From: Candidatus Epulonipiscium sp.
GTDB lineage: Bacteria > Bacillota_A > Clostridia > Lachnospirales > Cellulosilyticaceae
Assembly (NCBI GenBank): GCA_012841565.1
Contig: DUUM01000259.1
Location: 1 to 46,127 of the forward strand
Direction: 5' to 3'
DNA length: 46,127 nt
The notes under the pieces are model-generated. The model had not been told where the DNA came from. It was given only the letters and a program-made list of their open reading frames with translations, and did no database searches. Positions 1-9,619 of the stretch are shown here, one piece after another (positions within the stretch are counted from its first letter, which is position 1; each line of letters starts with the position of its first letter). The position numbers and the translations under genes are program-made.

Positions 1-2884
1 CTCTTACAAAACCTTCTTCAATTAGTTCCGGGCTTAGGGTTGTATCGAGTACAACTGTATAACCACGGTCTGATTGAGCCATAAGTCCTTCTTTTTGAGC
101 AGTATCAACAAGAAGATCCTCTTCTGTAAGGTCAATAATCGTTCCTTCTACTTCAAGTTTTAAAAGGCTTGTACTTTTAAGTTCATCCATTGCTTTAGTC
201 CCATCAAGTAAGGTTAAAGCAACACGAATGCTATTTAACATTTTGCCGTATTTAGGTCCTAGTGTACGCATTTGTGGTTTAAACTGGTAGGTTGTAAATC
301 CACTAGCATCATCAACGAAAGAAACGTTCTTGATATTTAATTCATCTGCAATAATAGAAATAAAGTCAGATGGCAATTCTTCGTTTGATTGGACATACAT
401 ATTTCCAATAGGCTGCCTGTTTTTAATATTACTTTCATTACGACCTGCACGGCCAAGTACAACGACTTGAAGAACAGCATCCATATTTTTCTCCAGTTCT
501 GCATCAATCCAATCAGTATTGGCTACTGGGAAATCACATAAGTGGATACTTAATGGAGCAGACTCATCAACGGTTCTGACAAGGTTTTGATAAATATTTT
601 CTGCCATAAAGGGTACAAAAGGAGCAGATAATCTTGCCAAAGTTTCAAGGACTGTGTAAAGGGTCATATAAGCATTAATCTTATCTTGTGGCATTTCACC
701 TTGCCAGAAACGTTCACGGCTACGACGGATATACCAGTTACTAAGATCATCTACAAAGGCTTCCATTGCACGAGCAGGATCAAAAATATTGTATTTTCCA
801 AGTTCCGTATCGACCTTAAGGACTAAGGATTCTAACTTAGATAGGATCCATTTATCCATCATTCCTAATTTAGCATAATCAAGATTATACTGAGTCGGAT
901 CAAACATATCAATATTTGCATAAAGCATATAGAATGCATAGGTATTCCAGAAAGTTCCCATAAACTTACGTTGGGCTTCTCCTACGTTTTCTGGGCCAAA
1001 TCGGCTTGGTAACCAAGGAGAACTGGCACTATAGAAATACCAACGTGCAGCGTCAGCACCTTGGGCGTCTAGTATATCCCATGGATCCACAACATTACCT
1101 TTATGCTTACTCATTTTTTGACCTTCAGTATCTTGAACGTGTCCTAAAACAATAACGTTCTCATATGGAGATTTGTCAAAAAGCAGTGTTGAAATAGCCA
1201 TAAGTGTATAGAACCATCCACGCGTCTGATCCACTGCTTCAGAAATAAAGTTGGCAGGGAAATTTTCGTCGAAGATTTCTTTGTTTTCAAATGGGTAATG
1301 AAGTTGGGCAAAAGGCATAGCACCTGAGTCATACCAACAGTCAATAACATCTTCTACACGGGTCATTTGTTCACCACATTTTGGGCATTTAACATGAACA
1401 TTATCAATATATGGTTTATGAAGTTCAATATCATCTGGGCAATTATCGCTCATTGACTTAAGTTCTTCAATACTACCAATCATATGTCTATGAGAACAAG
1501 AACACTCCCAAATTGGAAGAGGCGTCCCCCAATAGCGTGATCTAGAAATACCCCAATCAACAACACCTTCTAGGAAGTTTCCAAAACGACCTTTACCAAT
1601 GTTTGGTGGAATCCAGTTAACCGTATTATTATTTGCAACTAATTCATCGCGAACTTTAGTCATTTCAATAAACCAAGTATCACGTGCATAGTAGATAAGA
1701 GCGGTATCACACCTCCAACAGTGTGGATAATTATGCTCAAAAGGCTCAGATTTATAGAGCTTTCCAGCGTCTTTTAAAGCCTGAATAATAAACGGATCAG
1801 CTTCCTTCATCGTAACGTTTTGCCAAGGAGTTACCTCTGGTGTAAAGAATCCTTCTTCGTTTACCAGTTGTACAAATGGAAGATTATTCTCCCTACCAAC
1901 TCTAGCATCATCTTCACCAAAAGCCGGTGCAGTATGAACAATACCTGTACCATCACTCATGGTTACATAGTCATCAGCCACAACAAAATAAGCTTTTTTA
2001 TCTGGCTTTGCAAAATCAAACAGTGGCTCGTATTCTGTACCTCTTAAATCATTACCAACACATTCTTTGAGTATGGTGTATCCTTCAGGAACTACAGCAG
2101 AAAGAAGTTCTTTAGCTAGAATATAGATAGAGCCTTCAGATTCTATTGTCACATAAAGAGCTTCAGGATTAACAACTAAAGCCACGTTAGACACAAGTGT
2201 CCAAGGTGTCGTTGTCCATGCAAGTAAATAGGTATTGTCTTCACCTTTTACCTTGAATTTCCCAATTGCTGATTGATCTGTAACATCTTTATAGCCTTGG
2301 GCTACCTCGTGAGAGGAAAGAGATGTTCCACAACGTGGGCAATAAGGAACAACCTTATGTCCTTTGTAGATTAACTCTTTGTCCCAAATCTTCTTTAAAG
2401 ACCACCAGACAGATTCAATATAGTTGTTTTCATATGTGATATATGGCTCATCCATATCTACCCAATAACCAACACGGCTAGTCATTTTCTCCCAGTCAGC
2501 TTGATATTTCCAAACGCTTTCTTTACATTTAGTGATGAATTTTTCAACACCATAGGCTTCAAGTTCAGGCTTACTACTAATGCCTAAAGCTTTCTCAACC
2601 TCAAGTTCTACAGGAAGACCGTGGGTATCCCAACCTGCCTTACGTAAAACCTTATAACCTTTCATTGATTGGTATCTAGGGATTAAATCCTTGATAACGC
2701 GGGTAAGGACATGTCCGATATGAGGTTTTCCGTTGGCTGTTGGAGGACCGTCGTAAAATGTAAATACGGGTTGTCCTTCTCTGGCTTTTATAGATTTTTC
2801 AAAGACCTCATTTTCTTTCCAAAAATCTAAGATATCAAGTTCTCGTTGGACGAAATTAAGGTTAGTATCAACTTTTTTATACAT
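1..2884 (-). CDS. ileS: Isoleucyl-tRNA synthetase (3' end beyond window)
   Basis: Charges tRNA-Ile with isoleucine in the cytoplasm and edits mischarged valine. About 961 N-terminal codons are present; the C-terminus lies off the left edge. The ATG follows AAAGGAG by a good distance. Seen in order: the class I signature GPPTANGKPHIGH near residue 50, GWDTHGLPVELEVEK near residue 85, an editing-domain stretch TPWTLVSNVAL near residue 225, and the KMSK loop as KMSKHKGN near residue 590. The last form, together with GPPTANG, is typical of the eukaryote-like (type 2) bacterial IleRS rather than the KMSKS type. Expression is set by the T-box leader upstream. Identification is very secure; the subtype is inferred from motifs. 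Confidence 0.97.
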   Translation of the reverse strand, partial: MYKKVDTNLNFVQRELDILDFWKENEVFEKSIKAREGQPVFTFYDGPPTANGKPHIGHVLTRVIKDLIPRYQSMKGYKVLRKAGWDTHGLPVELEVEKALGISSKPELEAYGVEKFITKCKESVWKYQADWEKMTSRVGYWVDMDEPYITYENNYIESVWWSLKKIWDKELIYKGHKVVPYCPRCGTSLSSHEVAQGYKDVTDQSAIGKFKVKGEDNTYLLAWTTTPWTLVSNVALVVNPEALYVTIESEGSIYILAKELLSAVVPEGYTILKECVGNDLRGTEYEPLFDFAKPDKKAYFVVADDYVTMSDGTGIVHTAPAFGEDDARVGRENNLPFVQLVNEEGFFTPEVTPWQNVTMKEADPFIIQALKDAGKLYKSEPFEHNYPHCWRCDTALIYYARDTWFIEMTKVRDELVANNNTVNWIPPNIGKGRFGNFLEGVVDWGISRSRYWGTPLPIWECSCSHRHMIGSIEELKSMSDNCPDDIELHKPYIDNVHVKCPKCGEQMTRVEDVIDCWYDSGAMPFAQLHYPFENKEIFDENFPANFISEAVDQTRGWFYTLMAISTLLFDKSPYENVIVLGHVQDTEGQKMSKHKGNVVDPWDILDAQGADAARWYFYSASSPWLPSRFGPENVGEAQRKFMGTFWNTYAFYMLYANIDMFDPTQYNLDYAKLGMMDKWILSKLESLVLKVDTELGKYNIFDPARAMEAFVDDLSNWYIRRSRERFWQGEMPQDKINAYMTLYTVLETLARLSAPFVPFMAENIYQNLVRTVDESAPLSIHLCDFPVANTDWIDAELEKNMDAVLQVVVLGRAGRNESNIKNRQPIGNMYVQSNEELPSDFISIIADELNIKNVSFVDDASGFTTYQFKPQMRTLGPKYGKMLNSIRVALTLLDGTKAMDELKSTSLLKLEVEGTIIDLTEEDLLVDTAQKEGLMAQSDRGYTVVLDTTLSPELIEEGFVR

Positions 2885-2909
2885 ATATTTATTGCTCCTT
2901 TCATATTTT

Positions 2910-2957
2910 CTATCGTGTTGGTAATAAATCACCTAGCGGTGATTTCATGTTGTCCAT
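2910..2957 (-). CDS. Candidate 15-residue leader ORF upstream of ileS
   Basis: Between the T-box terminator and ileS lies ATG...TAG encoding MDNMKSPLGDLLPTR. It has its own AAGGGTG Shine-Dalgarno six bases before the ATG. An 8-bp perfect hairpin (AAATCACC/GGTGATTT, 2926-2945) sits inside it. There are no isoleucine codons, so it is not an obvious attenuator peptide. It could be a chance ORF around a leader hairpin. No similarity to a known family is recognised. Confidence 0.3.
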   Translation of the reverse strand: MDNMKSPLGDLLPTR

Positions 2958-2995
2958 GTTTTTCACCCTTGCAAGCAAGTTAAAAAATGGGTAAT

Positions 2996-3275
2996 AAAAA
3001 AACTCCCACCCCATATACACAGGGCGGAAGATTAGAATCTAATTATTTCCGCGGTACCACCTGAATTGTCTTACAAAAAATAAGACCACTTCTTATAGCT
3101 TTCTTCTATAACGGGAAGAATTACGTCAGAGCCTACTATAACGGGTTCGGTCTGCCACTAAAAGGTGATTGTTCCTATTACTCATCGTATGGGCTTACAC
3201 TAACCCCACTCGCTACAACGATTCTATAATAGTACTTGTCCTTATCACAGTGTTTTAAATATCAAATTAACATAT
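2996..3275 (-). promoter_or_regulatory. T-box riboswitch leader of ileS
   Basis: tRNA-sensing leader that lets ileS be transcribed when uncharged tRNA-Ile accumulates. The T-box core GGTGGTACCGCG is seen on the minus strand (plus positions 3050-3061). It is followed by a GC-rich terminator stem, CTTCCGCCC with GGGTGGGAG, and seven U residues (2996-3030). A candidate Ile specifier codon AUC lies in the sequence GGAACAAUCACC (specifier at 3167-3169), at the expected place near the 3' side of stem I. The 5' limit is set from the promoter. Confidence 0.93.
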
Positions 3276-3281
3276 AAAATT

Positions 3282-3310
3282 ATTATAGTAGAAAACAATA
3301 AGAATGTAAA
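3282..3310 (-). promoter_or_regulatory. Sigma-A promoter of the ileS T-box transcript
   Basis: Minus strand TTTACA (3305-3310), 17-base spacer, TATAAT (3282-3287). It lies immediately behind the stop codon of the EamA gene and just before the T-box leader. Confidence 0.8.
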
Positions 3311-3312
3311 GC

Positions 3313-4254
3313 TTATTTGAAAAAGGTCTTTTTGTTAGTATTAACAATAACGATTCCTAAGCATACAAAGGTTAAGCCAATAACATGGATGAGTAAAAGT
3401 TCCTCATTAGGTACAAAAATAGCCGTGAGGATACTGCCAGTAATAGGGACAATAAATTTAAACAAGGATATTTCCCCAATTTTCCTAAATTGCAAAATAT
3501 AATACCATAAGCCAAAGGCAACGGCAGAAAGTAATGCTAAGTAAAAAAGAAGCATAACACTAATAGGGGTAAAAACAAGTTCGCTAGGGCGTCCGCCTAA
3601 GCCTAAGCCAACAAAAAATAATAAGATAGAACCAAATAACATTTGCCAAGCTGTCATTATAATAGGATGTAGATGAGAACCAATTTTTTTAGCTAAAATC
3701 ATAGCAATAGCCCCTACAATACCAGCTATAATCATAAAGCCTTCTGAAAACAGGCTAAAAGATAAGAGTCCATCAGTGTTTTTCCCAAGATTAACAACGA
3801 CTAAGCCAATAAATCCAAAAATAAGGCCAAAGACCTTGGCGGGTGTTACTTTATCATTTTTATAAATAAAGTGTGATATTATGACGGAAAAGAAAATACC
3901 TACTTGCCCTAAAATACTTGCTTTAATCCCATTGGTATTAGCAACCCCAATATTAAAAAAGAAATACTGAAATGTAGTTGAAGATAATCCAAGCACAATA
4001 AGCATAGAAATATCTTTTTTTGTTATTTTAAGCAGAGGTAATTTAGTTAATAAGGCGTAAAAAAGTAATAAAATGGCTGCCATAAAAAAACGAAAACTAA
4101 TAAAAACAATGTTTTGAGCAATATCATCTCCGGCAATATTCATTATAGGATACACAATTTTTAAAACAGGGAAAGCAGTCCCCCATAGAATATTGCAAAA
4201 GATAGCGATTAATGTTGTGTAGAGTGTCTTTTGAGTCCAATGTTTAGATGTCAA
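3313..4254 (-). CDS. EamA/DMT-family permease
   Basis: Inner membrane permease of the drug/metabolite transporter superfamily. At 313 residues it has about ten hydrophobic segments forming two EamA repeats (roughly residues 13-150 and 170-307). The N-terminal repeat begins with the family-like NILWGTAFPVLK. The start is TTG, chosen because AGGAGGA sits six bases upstream and no better start exists. The substrate cannot be read from the sequence. It is transcribed divergently from pncB and reads toward ileS, but ileS has its own promoter. Confidence 0.88.
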   Translation of the reverse strand: MTSKHWTQKTLYTTLIAIFCNILWGTAFPVLKIVYPIMNIAGDDIAQNIVFISFRFFMAAILLLFYALLTKLPLLKITKKDISMLIVLGLSSTTFQYFFFNIGVANTNGIKASILGQVGIFFSVIISHFIYKNDKVTPAKVFGLIFGFIGLVVVNLGKNTDGLLSFSLFSEGFMIIAGIVGAIAMILAKKIGSHLHPIIMTAWQMLFGSILLFFVGLGLGGRPSELVFTPISVMLLFYLALLSAVAFGLWYYILQFRKIGEISLFKFIVPITGSILTAIFVPNEELLLIHVIGLTFVCLGIVIVNTNKKTFFK

Positions 4255-4366
4255 TATATTTCCTCCTTATTTATTATTGTAACATATAATTTTAGGAGTA
4301 TAATAGGATAATATACAAATAAAAGAAATAATGTATTATTATTATAGATAATACTATATTATATGT

Positions 4367-4372
4367 TATAAT
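4367..4372 (+). promoter_or_regulatory. Possible -10 box for pncB
   Basis: TATAAT lies about 30 bases before the pncB start in a very AT-rich divergent intergenic stretch. No convincing -35 is present at 16-18 bases, so this is tentative. Confidence 0.35.
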
Positions 4373-4403
4373 TAGGGCAGAGAAGAAAGGGTGTTTAGCA
4401 AAT

Positions 4404-5846
4404 ATGACTAGAGACTTAACATTATTAACGGATTTATATCAATTAACCATGATGCAAGGCTATCATGACTATAAGATGGATAAGAAAGTTGTGTTTGATT
4501 TATTTTATCGTAAAAACCCATCTGGCAACGGATATGCTATTTGTGCAGGGTTAGATCAGGCTATTGACTATATAAACGGCTTGGAATTCAGAGAGTCAGA
4601 TATAGAATACTTACGTGGTTTAAATATGTTTACGAAAGATTTCCTAGAATATCTTAAAACATTTAGATTTACAGGGGATATACATGCAATACCAGAAGGT
4701 ACTGTTGTTTTCCCAGGTGAACCATTACTTCGTGTGTGCGCACCTATATTAGAAGCCCAATATATAGAGACGGCTCTTTTGAACATTATTAACCATCAAA
4801 GCTTGATAGCAACTAAAGCATCTAGGGTTGTGCAAGCAACAGCCGGGGATCCTGTTTTAGAATTTGGATTAAGAAGGGCTCAAGGACCAGATGCTGGGAT
4901 TTACGGGGCAAGGGCTACTATAATTGGAGGATGCGCAGCAACTTCCAATGTTATGGCGGGCAAATTATTTGGCGTGCCTATTTCAGGAACCCAAGCCCAT
5001 AGTTGGGTCATGAGTTTTGACAACGAACTAGATTCATTTAGAGCATATGCAAAAGTATTTCCAAACAAGTGCTTGTTACTTGTGGATACTTACGATACGT
5101 TAAAGTCAGGTGTACCTAATGCGATTAAAGTATTTGATGAACTTAAAGTGAACAATAAAGACTTAAAAGGATATGGAATTCGTTTAGATAGTGGAGATTT
5201 AGCATATCTTTCAAAAGAGGCAAGAAAACTTCTAGATGCTGCTGGCCATGAAGATGCTATTATTAGTGCCTCTTCAGACTTAGATGAATATCTAATTGCG
5301 GACTTAAAAAGGCAAGGAGCAACCATTACACTATGGGGAGTAGGGACAAAGCTAATTACATCGTCAGACTGCTCGGCCTTTGGAGGCGTGTATAAGTTAT
5401 CTGCAGAAGAAAATAAAGCGGGTATTTTTGAACCTAAAATAAAATTGTCTAATAATACTGAAAAGGTTACAACCCCAGGCATTAAAAAAATAATGCGGAT
5501 TTATGATACAACTACCCAAAAAATAAAGGCAGATTTGATTGCCCTAGAACATGAAGAATTCGATCCAAATGAAGAACTTATTATTTTCGATCCTATAGCT
5601 ACTTGGAAGAAGCTAAAGTTAATACCAGGAACTTATGAGATGCGTGAATTATTTGTACCAGTATTTAAAGATGGAAAGTGCATCTATGAATCACCATCAG
5701 TAATGGAAATTAAAGACTACTGCCAAAAAGAATTAGAGACCTTGTGGTGTGAACAAAAAAGGTTAATTAATCCAGCTAAGGTGCCAGTAGATTTATCTCT
5801 AGAATTATATAACTTAAAGCAAAGGATGATTAGTGAATACAGGTAA
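4404..5846 (+). CDS. pncB: Nicotinate phosphoribosyltransferase
   Basis: Makes nicotinate mononucleotide from nicotinate and PRPP for NAD salvage. At 480 residues it matches the longer Firmicutes family. The N-terminus TDLYQLTMMQGY is the family hallmark. FGLRRAQGPDAG (near residue 155), the HSW motif in GTQAHSWVMSF (near 200), and YGIRLDSGDLAYLSKEARK (near 260) are substrate-binding blocks of this enzyme. ATG start with a weak AAAGGGTG upstream. The plsC-like gene follows after 11 bases, suggesting an operon. Function is secure from motifs. Confidence 0.95.
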   Translation: MTRDLTLLTDLYQLTMMQGYHDYKMDKKVVFDLFYRKNPSGNGYAICAGLDQAIDYINGLEFRESDIEYLRGLNMFTKDFLEYLKTFRFTGDIHAIPEGTVVFPGEPLLRVCAPILEAQYIETALLNIINHQSLIATKASRVVQATAGDPVLEFGLRRAQGPDAGIYGARATIIGGCAATSNVMAGKLFGVPISGTQAHSWVMSFDNELDSFRAYAKVFPNKCLLLVDTYDTLKSGVPNAIKVFDELKVNNKDLKGYGIRLDSGDLAYLSKEARKLLDAAGHEDAIISASSDLDEYLIADLKRQGATITLWGVGTKLITSSDCSAFGGVYKLSAEENKAGIFEPKIKLSNNTEKVTTPGIKKIMRIYDTTTQKIKADLIALEHEEFDPNEELIIFDPIATWKKLKLIPGTYEMRELFVPVFKDGKCIYESPSVMEIKDYCQKELETLWCEQKRLINPAKVPVDLSLELYNLKQRMISEYR

Positions 5847-5857
5847 GGAGGAAAAAT

Positions 5858-6583
5858 ATGAGGAGCCTAATTTGTGTTCTATATATCATTTTTTATACGT
5901 GGATAACAGCCCCAGCTCGTTATAAAAATCATAAGGTAACAGATGACGAAGAGGCCATAAAAAGGGCCCGTGTTAATAATTATAGGCTGACACAAGGATT
6001 ATGTAGAGGCATTATAAGAATAGCAGGCATCAAACTTGAGGTTCAGGGGCAAGAAAACCTGCTAAATAGAGGGACTAGTGTCTATATGGGAACTCATAAA
6101 AGTTACTTGGATGTTGTTATCATGATTGCATTAATAGATGAACCATTAACCTTTATAGGGAAAGCAGAGGTAGATAAGCTTCCCTTTATACGGACGTGGT
6201 TTCATGCTATAGGTGGGCTTTCACTAGAAAGAGAAGATATCAGACAATCATTTAAAGTTATTATTGAAGCCATAGAGGAACTAAAAGAAGGGCACTCGGT
6301 TGCTATTTTTCCTGAAGGAACTCGGGCAAAAGGGAGAGAAATGGGTGCATTCAAAGCAGGAAGTTTTAAGTTAGCCACAAAGGCAAACGTACCTATTATT
6401 CCAATAGTAATGCAAGATACGTTTAAATTATTAGAAGAAAAAAAACGGCTTCGCCCGGCCACCATACATGTGAAAATTGGAGATGCCATAGATGTTCCTT
6501 TTTTATCAAAAGAGAAAAAACAAACCATTGCAAAAGACACAGAAAACCATATGAAAAGATTATTAGAAAACGTAACGATATAA
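5858..6583 (+). CDS. plsC: 1-acyl-sn-glycerol-3-phosphate acyltransferase (PlsC-like)
   Basis: Transfers an acyl chain to lysophosphatidic acid to make phosphatidic acid at the membrane. At 241 residues it has a short hydrophobic N-terminus (residues 2-17), the catalytic HX4D at His80-Asp85 (GTHKSYLD), and FPEGTR at 151-156 for substrate binding. It starts 11 bases after pncB with AAGGAGGA upstream, so it is probably co-transcribed. It could act on another lysophospholipid. The family is certain, exact substrate inferred. Confidence 0.9.
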   Translation: MRSLICVLYIIFYTWITAPARYKNHKVTDDEEAIKRARVNNYRLTQGLCRGIIRIAGIKLEVQGQENLLNRGTSVYMGTHKSYLDVVIMIALIDEPLTFIGKAEVDKLPFIRTWFHAIGGLSLEREDIRQSFKVIIEAIEELKEGHSVAIFPEGTRAKGREMGAFKAGSFKLATKANVPIIPIVMQDTFKLLEEKKRLRPATIHVKIGDAIDVPFLSKEKKQTIAKDTENHMKRLLENVTI

Positions 6584-6622
6584 ACTATAATTAATATATC
6601 TAGAAAAATAAGGGGTGGCGTT

Positions 6623-8047
6623 ATGGGAGATAATAAAGAGACAATGGAAAGACAGGTTGATGAAGCGGTTAAGGTTGAGATAAGTACAGATAAAATGCTA
6701 GGGGTTATTAGCTTCACGAAGCCTGAAAATGGAGGCAAGAAATTAACATTAGATGGCATAAGGCAAAGCATGCAAAGTGCAGGCGTAGTAAGTGGGATTA
6801 ATCGGGAGTTAGTTGCTAGCTTAGTAGAGGAAAAACAGTATAATCACAAATATTTAGTTGCTCGGGGTAAGCCACCTATTCATGGAGAAGACGGAACATT
6901 AGAATTCTTTTTTAATACAAATACAGAAGACCTTGCATCATTAAGACCTAAAGAGAATGAAGATGGTTCAGTAGACTTTAAGAACTTGAACTTAATACAG
7001 ACAGTCAAAAAAGATACATTACTTGCTAGAATCACGCCACCTACGATTGGTGAGGCAGGGGAAAATGTTTTAGGCAGAGAGATAAAGCCTAACAAGGGTA
7101 AAGTTCTGAGACTGCCTAAAGGGAAAAATATCTATACATCGGCCGACGGGGATAGTTTGTTTTCGAGTGTTGAAGGGCAATTGATTTATGACTTAAATAG
7201 AATTACTGTAAGCGAGACATATGTGGTTGAAGGGGATGCTGGAGTAGGTACGGGAGACATAGATTTCTCGGGAAATGTTTTAGTAAAAGGGAACGTAGAA
7301 TCTGGATTTACAATTAAAGCTGGCGGTAATGTTGAAGTCCAAGGGTTTGTAGAAGAATCCACCATTATAGCAGGCCATGATATTTTACTTCGCCATGGTA
7401 TTCAAGGGAAAGATAAAGGGAAATTAGTAGCTGGTGGAGACATTGTTGCTAAGTTTATCCAAAATAGTATAGTAGAAACAAGAGGGTGCTTGTATACAGA
7501 GGCGATTATGCATAGTAGAGTAGAGGCTGGCGATTCTGTAATAGTAGAAGTTAATAAAGGACTAATCGTTGGTGGAACGGTTCAAGCGACAAATTTAATT
7601 AGTGCCAAAATAATAGGCTCTCCTATGAGTACGGCGACTACTGTTAAGATAAGTATGGCATTATCCCTACAACATCAATATAATACAGTGCAAAGTGACC
7701 TAAGTAAAAAAAGGCAGCAATTAGATCAAGTAGAAAAGAATATTGCGTTTATACAGGAAAAACTAGCCAAGGGCGAAACAATACCAAAGGCTAGACTAGA
7801 AGCAGCTAAGCAAATGATTAGTATTCAAAAGCAACTGTCACTAGAGACAACTGAGCTTCAAGAACAATACGCGTCCCTTGCAACAATGCTTCACGACTAT
7901 CAAGAAGGAGCTATTAGGGTCAGTGATGTTATGTACCCAGGATCTAAAATTGTTATGGGATCTGTTGTAAAGCATGTAAGAGAAGATATTAAATATGCTA
8001 AGATATACATACAGGATAAAGATATAAAAATAGACACGTTTAGCTAG
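6623..8047 (+). CDS. FapA family protein (DUF342)
   Basis: 474-residue member of the DUF342/FapA family, widespread in Clostridia and without a settled biochemical role. Seen: an N-terminal domain (to about residue 180) with THSGEAGENVLGREI-like features, represented here by PPTIGEAGENVLGREI. A central glycine- and valine-rich repeat region follows (about 195-340: GDIDFSGNVLVKGNVESG, AGGNVEVQGFVEES and similar), as in right-handed beta-helix or polymer-like folds. Next comes a coiled coil (about 350-425) and a short C-terminal tail. No signal peptide. It starts 39 bases after plsC with AAGGGGTGG upstream and converges with the cardiolipin synthase gene, only four bases apart. Confidence 0.85.
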   Translation: MGDNKETMERQVDEAVKVEISTDKMLGVISFTKPENGGKKLTLDGIRQSMQSAGVVSGINRELVASLVEEKQYNHKYLVARGKPPIHGEDGTLEFFFNTNTEDLASLRPKENEDGSVDFKNLNLIQTVKKDTLLARITPPTIGEAGENVLGREIKPNKGKVLRLPKGKNIYTSADGDSLFSSVEGQLIYDLNRITVSETYVVEGDAGVGTGDIDFSGNVLVKGNVESGFTIKAGGNVEVQGFVEESTIIAGHDILLRHGIQGKDKGKLVAGGDIVAKFIQNSIVETRGCLYTEAIMHSRVEAGDSVIVEVNKGLIVGGTVQATNLISAKIIGSPMSTATTVKISMALSLQHQYNTVQSDLSKKRQQLDQVEKNIAFIQEKLAKGETIPKARLEAAKQMISIQKQLSLETTELQEQYASLATMLHDYQEGAIRVSDVMYPGSKIVMGSVVKHVREDIKYAKIYIQDKDIKIDTFS

Positions 8048-8051
8048 GTTA

Positions 8052-9506
8052 TTATAACATAGGTGATAATAGTCTAGAGATAGATTCTTTAAGTTTTACA
8101 ATAGTACCTCTTTTATTATATATTTCAAGGGTAAGTTCTTTGGAATCTATAACATCTGTTACAAAAGAGGTTACTATTTTTTTTGCTATTTTTCGATCAT
8201 AGATAAATGCGTTAACTTCAAAATTCAGCTTAAAGCTGCGGATATCAAAATTGGCAGTGCCAACAGAACAAACTTTTTCATCAATAACAATTGTTTTAGC
8301 ATGTAAAAAGCCTTTTTCATAGGTATAGCATTTAGCACCAGCTGCCAAGAGTTCACTCAGATAGGACAAAGAAGCCCAAAATACAAAAGGATGATCTGGT
8401 TTGTTTGGAATCATAATGTTAACATCTACGCCCGATAAAGCAGCTACTTTAAGGGTTTCAAGTAAACTATCATCAGGGATAAAATAAGGTGTCTGTAAGT
8501 AAATAGATTTTTGGGCTTCGCTAATTAACTTTAAGTAGCCATTGCGTATAGAAGGCCACTTAGAATCAGGCCCACTAGCTACAATTTGAATACCGGTTGT
8601 ACCACGGTTAGCAGAGGTAGATTGAGCCATATAATCATCTAATGCTACCTGTTCTTTAGAAGCAAAACGCCAGTCTAACAAAAATTGTAATGCTAACATC
8701 TGAACGGCACTACCCTTTATTCGAAGGTGAGTATCTCGCCAGTATCCCATTTTTTTATTGAGACCCAAATATTCGGTTCCAATATTAAAGCCACCAATAT
8801 AACCCATGTGGCCATCAATAACACAGATTTTACGATGGTTTCTATAGTTAACACGTAAATTAATATAAGGAATAAAGGGCGGATAAAAACATACCACCTT
8901 TCCGCCGGCTTCAGATAAATCTTCAAACATTCCTTTAGGGGTCCATAAACATCCCATTCCATCATAAAGAAGCTTTACATCTACGCCTTCTTTTGCTTTC
9001 TGAATGAGCAGGGATAAGAACTTTCGTCCTAGTTCATCGCCACGAATGATATAATACTGAACATGGATATAACGCTTGGCCTTTTTAATGTCATCAAATA
9101 AGGTGTCAAATTTTTCGTAGCCATCAGTGTAAATATCTACATAATTATCTTGGGTATACAAAGCTTCATGAGCCACAAGATGAAGGCGAATAATATTATG
9201 ATAATCTTGAATAAATGAGCTCTTAAACTCATTCTTATGTTGATTAAGACGTTCTTTTTGTCCATGGAGAAGCTGATAAAATTGGTCTTGCTCTTCCTTT
9301 TTAGTAAAAAGTTTGCGTTTTCTCATATCTTGTCCAATAAATAAGTAGAGGACAAATCCTACAACAGGCACAAAGAGCATAATCATAACCCATGCCCAAG
9401 TAGTGGAGGGGTTTTTTCGCTCTTGAAAGACGACGTAAATAGCAAGCAATACGTTTATAAAATAAATAACTTCTATTAATTGAGTAATGGAAACAACATC
9501 TGTCAT
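8052..9506 (-). CDS. cls: Cardiolipin synthase
   Basis: Membrane phospholipase-D-family enzyme that condenses two phosphatidylglycerols into cardiolipin. At 484 residues from the chosen ATG (AAGGAG seven bases upstream) it has the normal length. An upstream in-frame ATG at 9560 has no ribosome site and would add 18 non-conserved residues. Seen: two N-terminal hydrophobic segments (about 9-27 and 36-57), then both HKD motifs. The first is HRKICVID (His224, Lys226, Asp231) followed by GG. The second is HAKTIVID (His402, Lys404, Asp409). Both active-site halves are intact. Confidence 0.95.
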   Translation of the reverse strand: MTDVVSITQLIEVIYFINVLLAIYVVFQERKNPSTTWAWVMIMLFVPVVGFVLYLFIGQDMRKRKLFTKKEEQDQFYQLLHGQKERLNQHKNEFKSSFIQDYHNIIRLHLVAHEALYTQDNYVDIYTDGYEKFDTLFDDIKKAKRYIHVQYYIIRGDELGRKFLSLLIQKAKEGVDVKLLYDGMGCLWTPKGMFEDLSEAGGKVVCFYPPFIPYINLRVNYRNHRKICVIDGHMGYIGGFNIGTEYLGLNKKMGYWRDTHLRIKGSAVQMLALQFLLDWRFASKEQVALDDYMAQSTSANRGTTGIQIVASGPDSKWPSIRNGYLKLISEAQKSIYLQTPYFIPDDSLLETLKVAALSGVDVNIMIPNKPDHPFVFWASLSYLSELLAAGAKCYTYEKGFLHAKTIVIDEKVCSVGTANFDIRSFKLNFEVNAFIYDRKIAKKIVTSFVTDVIDSKELTLEIYNKRGTIVKLKESISRLLSPML

Positions 9507-9552
9507 ATAGCTACTCCTTATTAGTCGAAATGGTTTATGGGGATTAAATGCG

Positions 9553-9581
9553 TTGTACAATAGATAATCATATGTTATAAT
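9553..9581 (+). promoter_or_regulatory. Sigma-A promoter for the small membrane protein gene
   Basis: TTGTAC, 17-base spacer, TATAAT, ending 38 bases before the GTG start at 9620. It lies in the divergent gap between cls and this gene. Confidence 0.7.
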
Positions 9582-9619
9582 TATACCCAGTTAGCTAAAG
9601 AAGTGGAGGGTATTTAAAA

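Noticed and set aside
1144..2047. Short ORFs on either strand inside ileS
   Set aside because: They are out of frame with a long conserved synthetase sequence and have no ribosome sites or family features.
6202..6771. 189-codon minus-strand ORF across plsC and fapA starts
   Set aside because: Antisense shadow of two well-supported genes; composition is hydrophobic low-complexity and no start signal is present.
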